17,397 bases of DNA from Verrucomicrobia bacterium UBA1200 (lineage in GTDB: Bacteria > Verrucomicrobiota > Kiritimatiellia > RFP12 > UBA1067), in contig DBXY01000024.1 of assembly GCA_002309765.1 (NCBI GenBank), positions 37,872-55,268 on the forward strand, written 5' to 3'. A model generated the notes under the pieces. It saw only the letters and a list, made by a program, of their open reading frames with translations, ran no database searches and was not told the origin of the DNA. Numbering within the stretch: position 1 is the first letter of the stretch; every line of letters begins with the position of its first letter. Below are positions 16,548 to 17,397 of this stretch, one piece after another. The position numbers and the translations under genes are program-made.

Positions 16548-17342
16548 TTACAGCGCAATCTTAATGGCGATTGCCTTATGGTCAGAGGTTACTTCGTCAG
16601 GAACGGTAATGCGGTCAAACACCTGAACCGAATTGGCATGGGCATTGTCAACCGCGATGTAGTCGATGCAGAAATCGCTGGTGGTTCCGGACGGCCCGTT
16701 AGAGGGATGTCCATGATAGGTACGGGCGTTCTCATCGGACAACACCTTAAGGTATTGCCGCATCTCGGTCAGAACCGTTGAATTTGGCAAGGAATTCCAG
16801 TCGCCCATAACAAACACCGGCTTGCCGTATCCGGCTATAGCCTCGCGGATAAGTTTCACCGATTCCGTCCGTTCCGATTCTTTGGAGACGGAAAGGTGGG
16901 TAACACCAATAACGCAATCATCAAATTCGCAAAGCAATAATATCCGCGGCTCCGCGCCCGGTAACGGCACGGTCTTGCTGTTCAACGGCTCGGTATCCGA
17001 AAGCACCGCTACTCCGTACCCTCCGCCTTGGAAATCGATCGCCTTACCGAATGTCGCTTTCATATTCCCGCAAAGTTTTGCCAAAGTTTCGGGCTGATCG
17101 TCGCCATTGGTCCGACGAGCCTTGCAATCCATTTCGCAAAGCCCCACAAACCTCGGTTTTACTTTGTTTATTACCGCCGCCGCCCGGGACAAATCGACCT
17201 TATTATCCATGCCCTTGCCATGGCAGATGTTGTAAGTCATAATGGAAAACTCCCGCCGAACCGATTTTTCAACAAGAATCCTCCGGCACCCGCATAACAG
17301 CGACATCGCGGCAGAAGCAACGAATGAACGACGAGTAAACAT
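16548..17342 (-). CDS. Endonuclease/exonuclease/phosphatase (EEP) family protein, probable Tat-exported lipoprotein (264 aa)
   Basis: This is a metal-dependent hydrolase of the EEP superfamily, whose members cleave phosphodiester or phosphomonoester bonds in nucleic acids, phospholipids or inositol phosphates. All the usual active-site motifs are present: N38 (TYNICHG), E70 (CEMD), H149 (THLS), D181 and N183 (GDWNS), D227 (IDYI) and D254-H255 (SDH). The start is taken at 17342, because a GAGAGGA Shine-Dalgarno lies 9 nt upstream and the N-terminus then reads as an export signal. That signal has an RR pair (TRRSF), a short hydrophobic stretch and a possible lipobox with C19 (LCGC). The longer frame to 17390 adds 16 residues in front of the RR motif and seems unlikely. 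The gene converges on ComF with 2 bp between stops. The natural substrate is unknown; an extracytoplasmic nuclease or phosphatase is the best guess. Confidence 0.88.
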   Translation of the reverse strand: MFTRRSFVASAAMSLLCGCRRILVEKSVRREFSIMTYNICHGKGMDNKVDLSRAAAVINKVKPRFVGLCEMDCKARRTNGDDQPETLAKLCGNMKATFGKAIDFQGGGYGVAVLSDTEPLNSKTVPLPGAEPRILLLCEFDDCVIGVTHLSVSKESERTESVKLIREAIAGYGKPVFVMGDWNSLPNSTVLTEMRQYLKVLSDENARTYHGHPSNGPSGTTSDFCIDYIAVDNAHANSVQVFDRITVPDEVTSDHKAIAIKIAL

Positions 17343-17351
17343 GGTTAAGCA

Positions 17352-17358
17352 TCCTCTC
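17352..17358 (-). promoter_or_regulatory. Shine-Dalgarno for the EEP gene
   Basis: Read on the - strand, GAGAGGA ends 9 nt before the ATG at 17342. It fixes that ATG as the start, in agreement with the twin-arginine signal that follows it. Confidence 0.65.
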
Positions 17359-17371
17359 GCAGCGTAATAAC

Positions 17372-17397
17372 AAAAAAGGGGCCGGCGCATTGCGCCG
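17372..17397 (-). terminator. Partial Rho-independent terminator at the right edge, for a - strand gene outside the window
   Basis: On the - strand, CGGCGC pairs with GCGCCG around an AAT loop (17383-17397). It is followed by GCCCC and then six T (17377-17372). The GCCCC would pair with GGGGC just beyond the window end, giving an 11-bp stem directly followed by the T run. As seen, it is incomplete. It would end a gene lying to the right and isolate the EEP gene from it. Confidence 0.5.

Noticed and set aside
1..17397. CRISPR array, tRNA, transposon ends or an anti-phage defence cluster
   Set aside because: No regularly spaced repeats, tRNA cloverleaf, transposase or integrase frame, or nuclease-helicase pairing was seen. 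The EEP and ComF genes alone do not make a defence system.

Overview
The window is 17.4 kb of GC-rich bacterial DNA, densely coding, with six protein genes. Five read on the + strand and one on the - strand. I see no tRNA, rRNA, CRISPR array, transposase or integrase. The protein repertoire is a GH84 glycosidase, a giant secreted lamin-tail/CotH/PA14 protein with autotransporter-associated beta-strand repeats, and a LamG-TPR-beta-helix protein. Together these resemble members of the PVC group, most likely Lentisphaerota (Victivallales-like), Kiritimatiellota or Verrucomicrobiota. That placement is inference from protein style only, because no phylogenetic marker is present.

Layout. (1) Positions 1-2028 hold the 3' part of a GH84 beta-N-acetylglucosaminidase gene, whose 5' end lies outside the window. 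(2) Positions 2070-11501 hold one 3143-residue exported mosaic protein. It carries a signal peptide, lamin-tail domain, PA14-like domain, chitobiase-type modules, a CotH kinase domain, a second lamin-tail domain and then about 1800 residues of beta-strand-repeat material. Interspersed in that half are a lectin-like domain, a PA14 domain and a duplicated domain of unknown function. (3) Positions 11502-11614 form the only real intergenic space on the + strand, with a candidate promoter and an imperfect hairpin. (4) Positions 11615-16545 look like a three-gene operon: a secreted LamG-TPR-beta-helix protein resembling GH141, a sugar-1-phosphate-type nucleotidyltransferase, and a ComF-family phosphoribosyltransferase-like protein. 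Both internal gaps are 19 nt. (5) Positions 16548-17342 on the - strand encode a probable Tat-exported lipoprotein of the endonuclease/exonuclease/phosphatase family. It converges on the ComF gene with a 2-bp gap. The right edge carries what looks like half of a Rho-independent terminator.

Working together. The first three genes suggest a surface or secreted glycan-handling function: GH84 removes terminal GlcNAc-type sugars, the beta-helix protein may cleave a polysaccharide or glycoprotein glycan, and the giant protein has several putative binding modules. No SusC/D or TonB genes, regulators or sugar transporters are visible, so this is not a classical polysaccharide-utilisation locus within the window. 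The nucleotidyltransferase, ComF and EEP genes look like general accessory or housekeeping genes. The most novel material is the giant protein: its domain combination, its secreted CotH domain, its duplicated unnamed module, and the lack of any visible beta-barrel or sorting signal to hold it on the cell.
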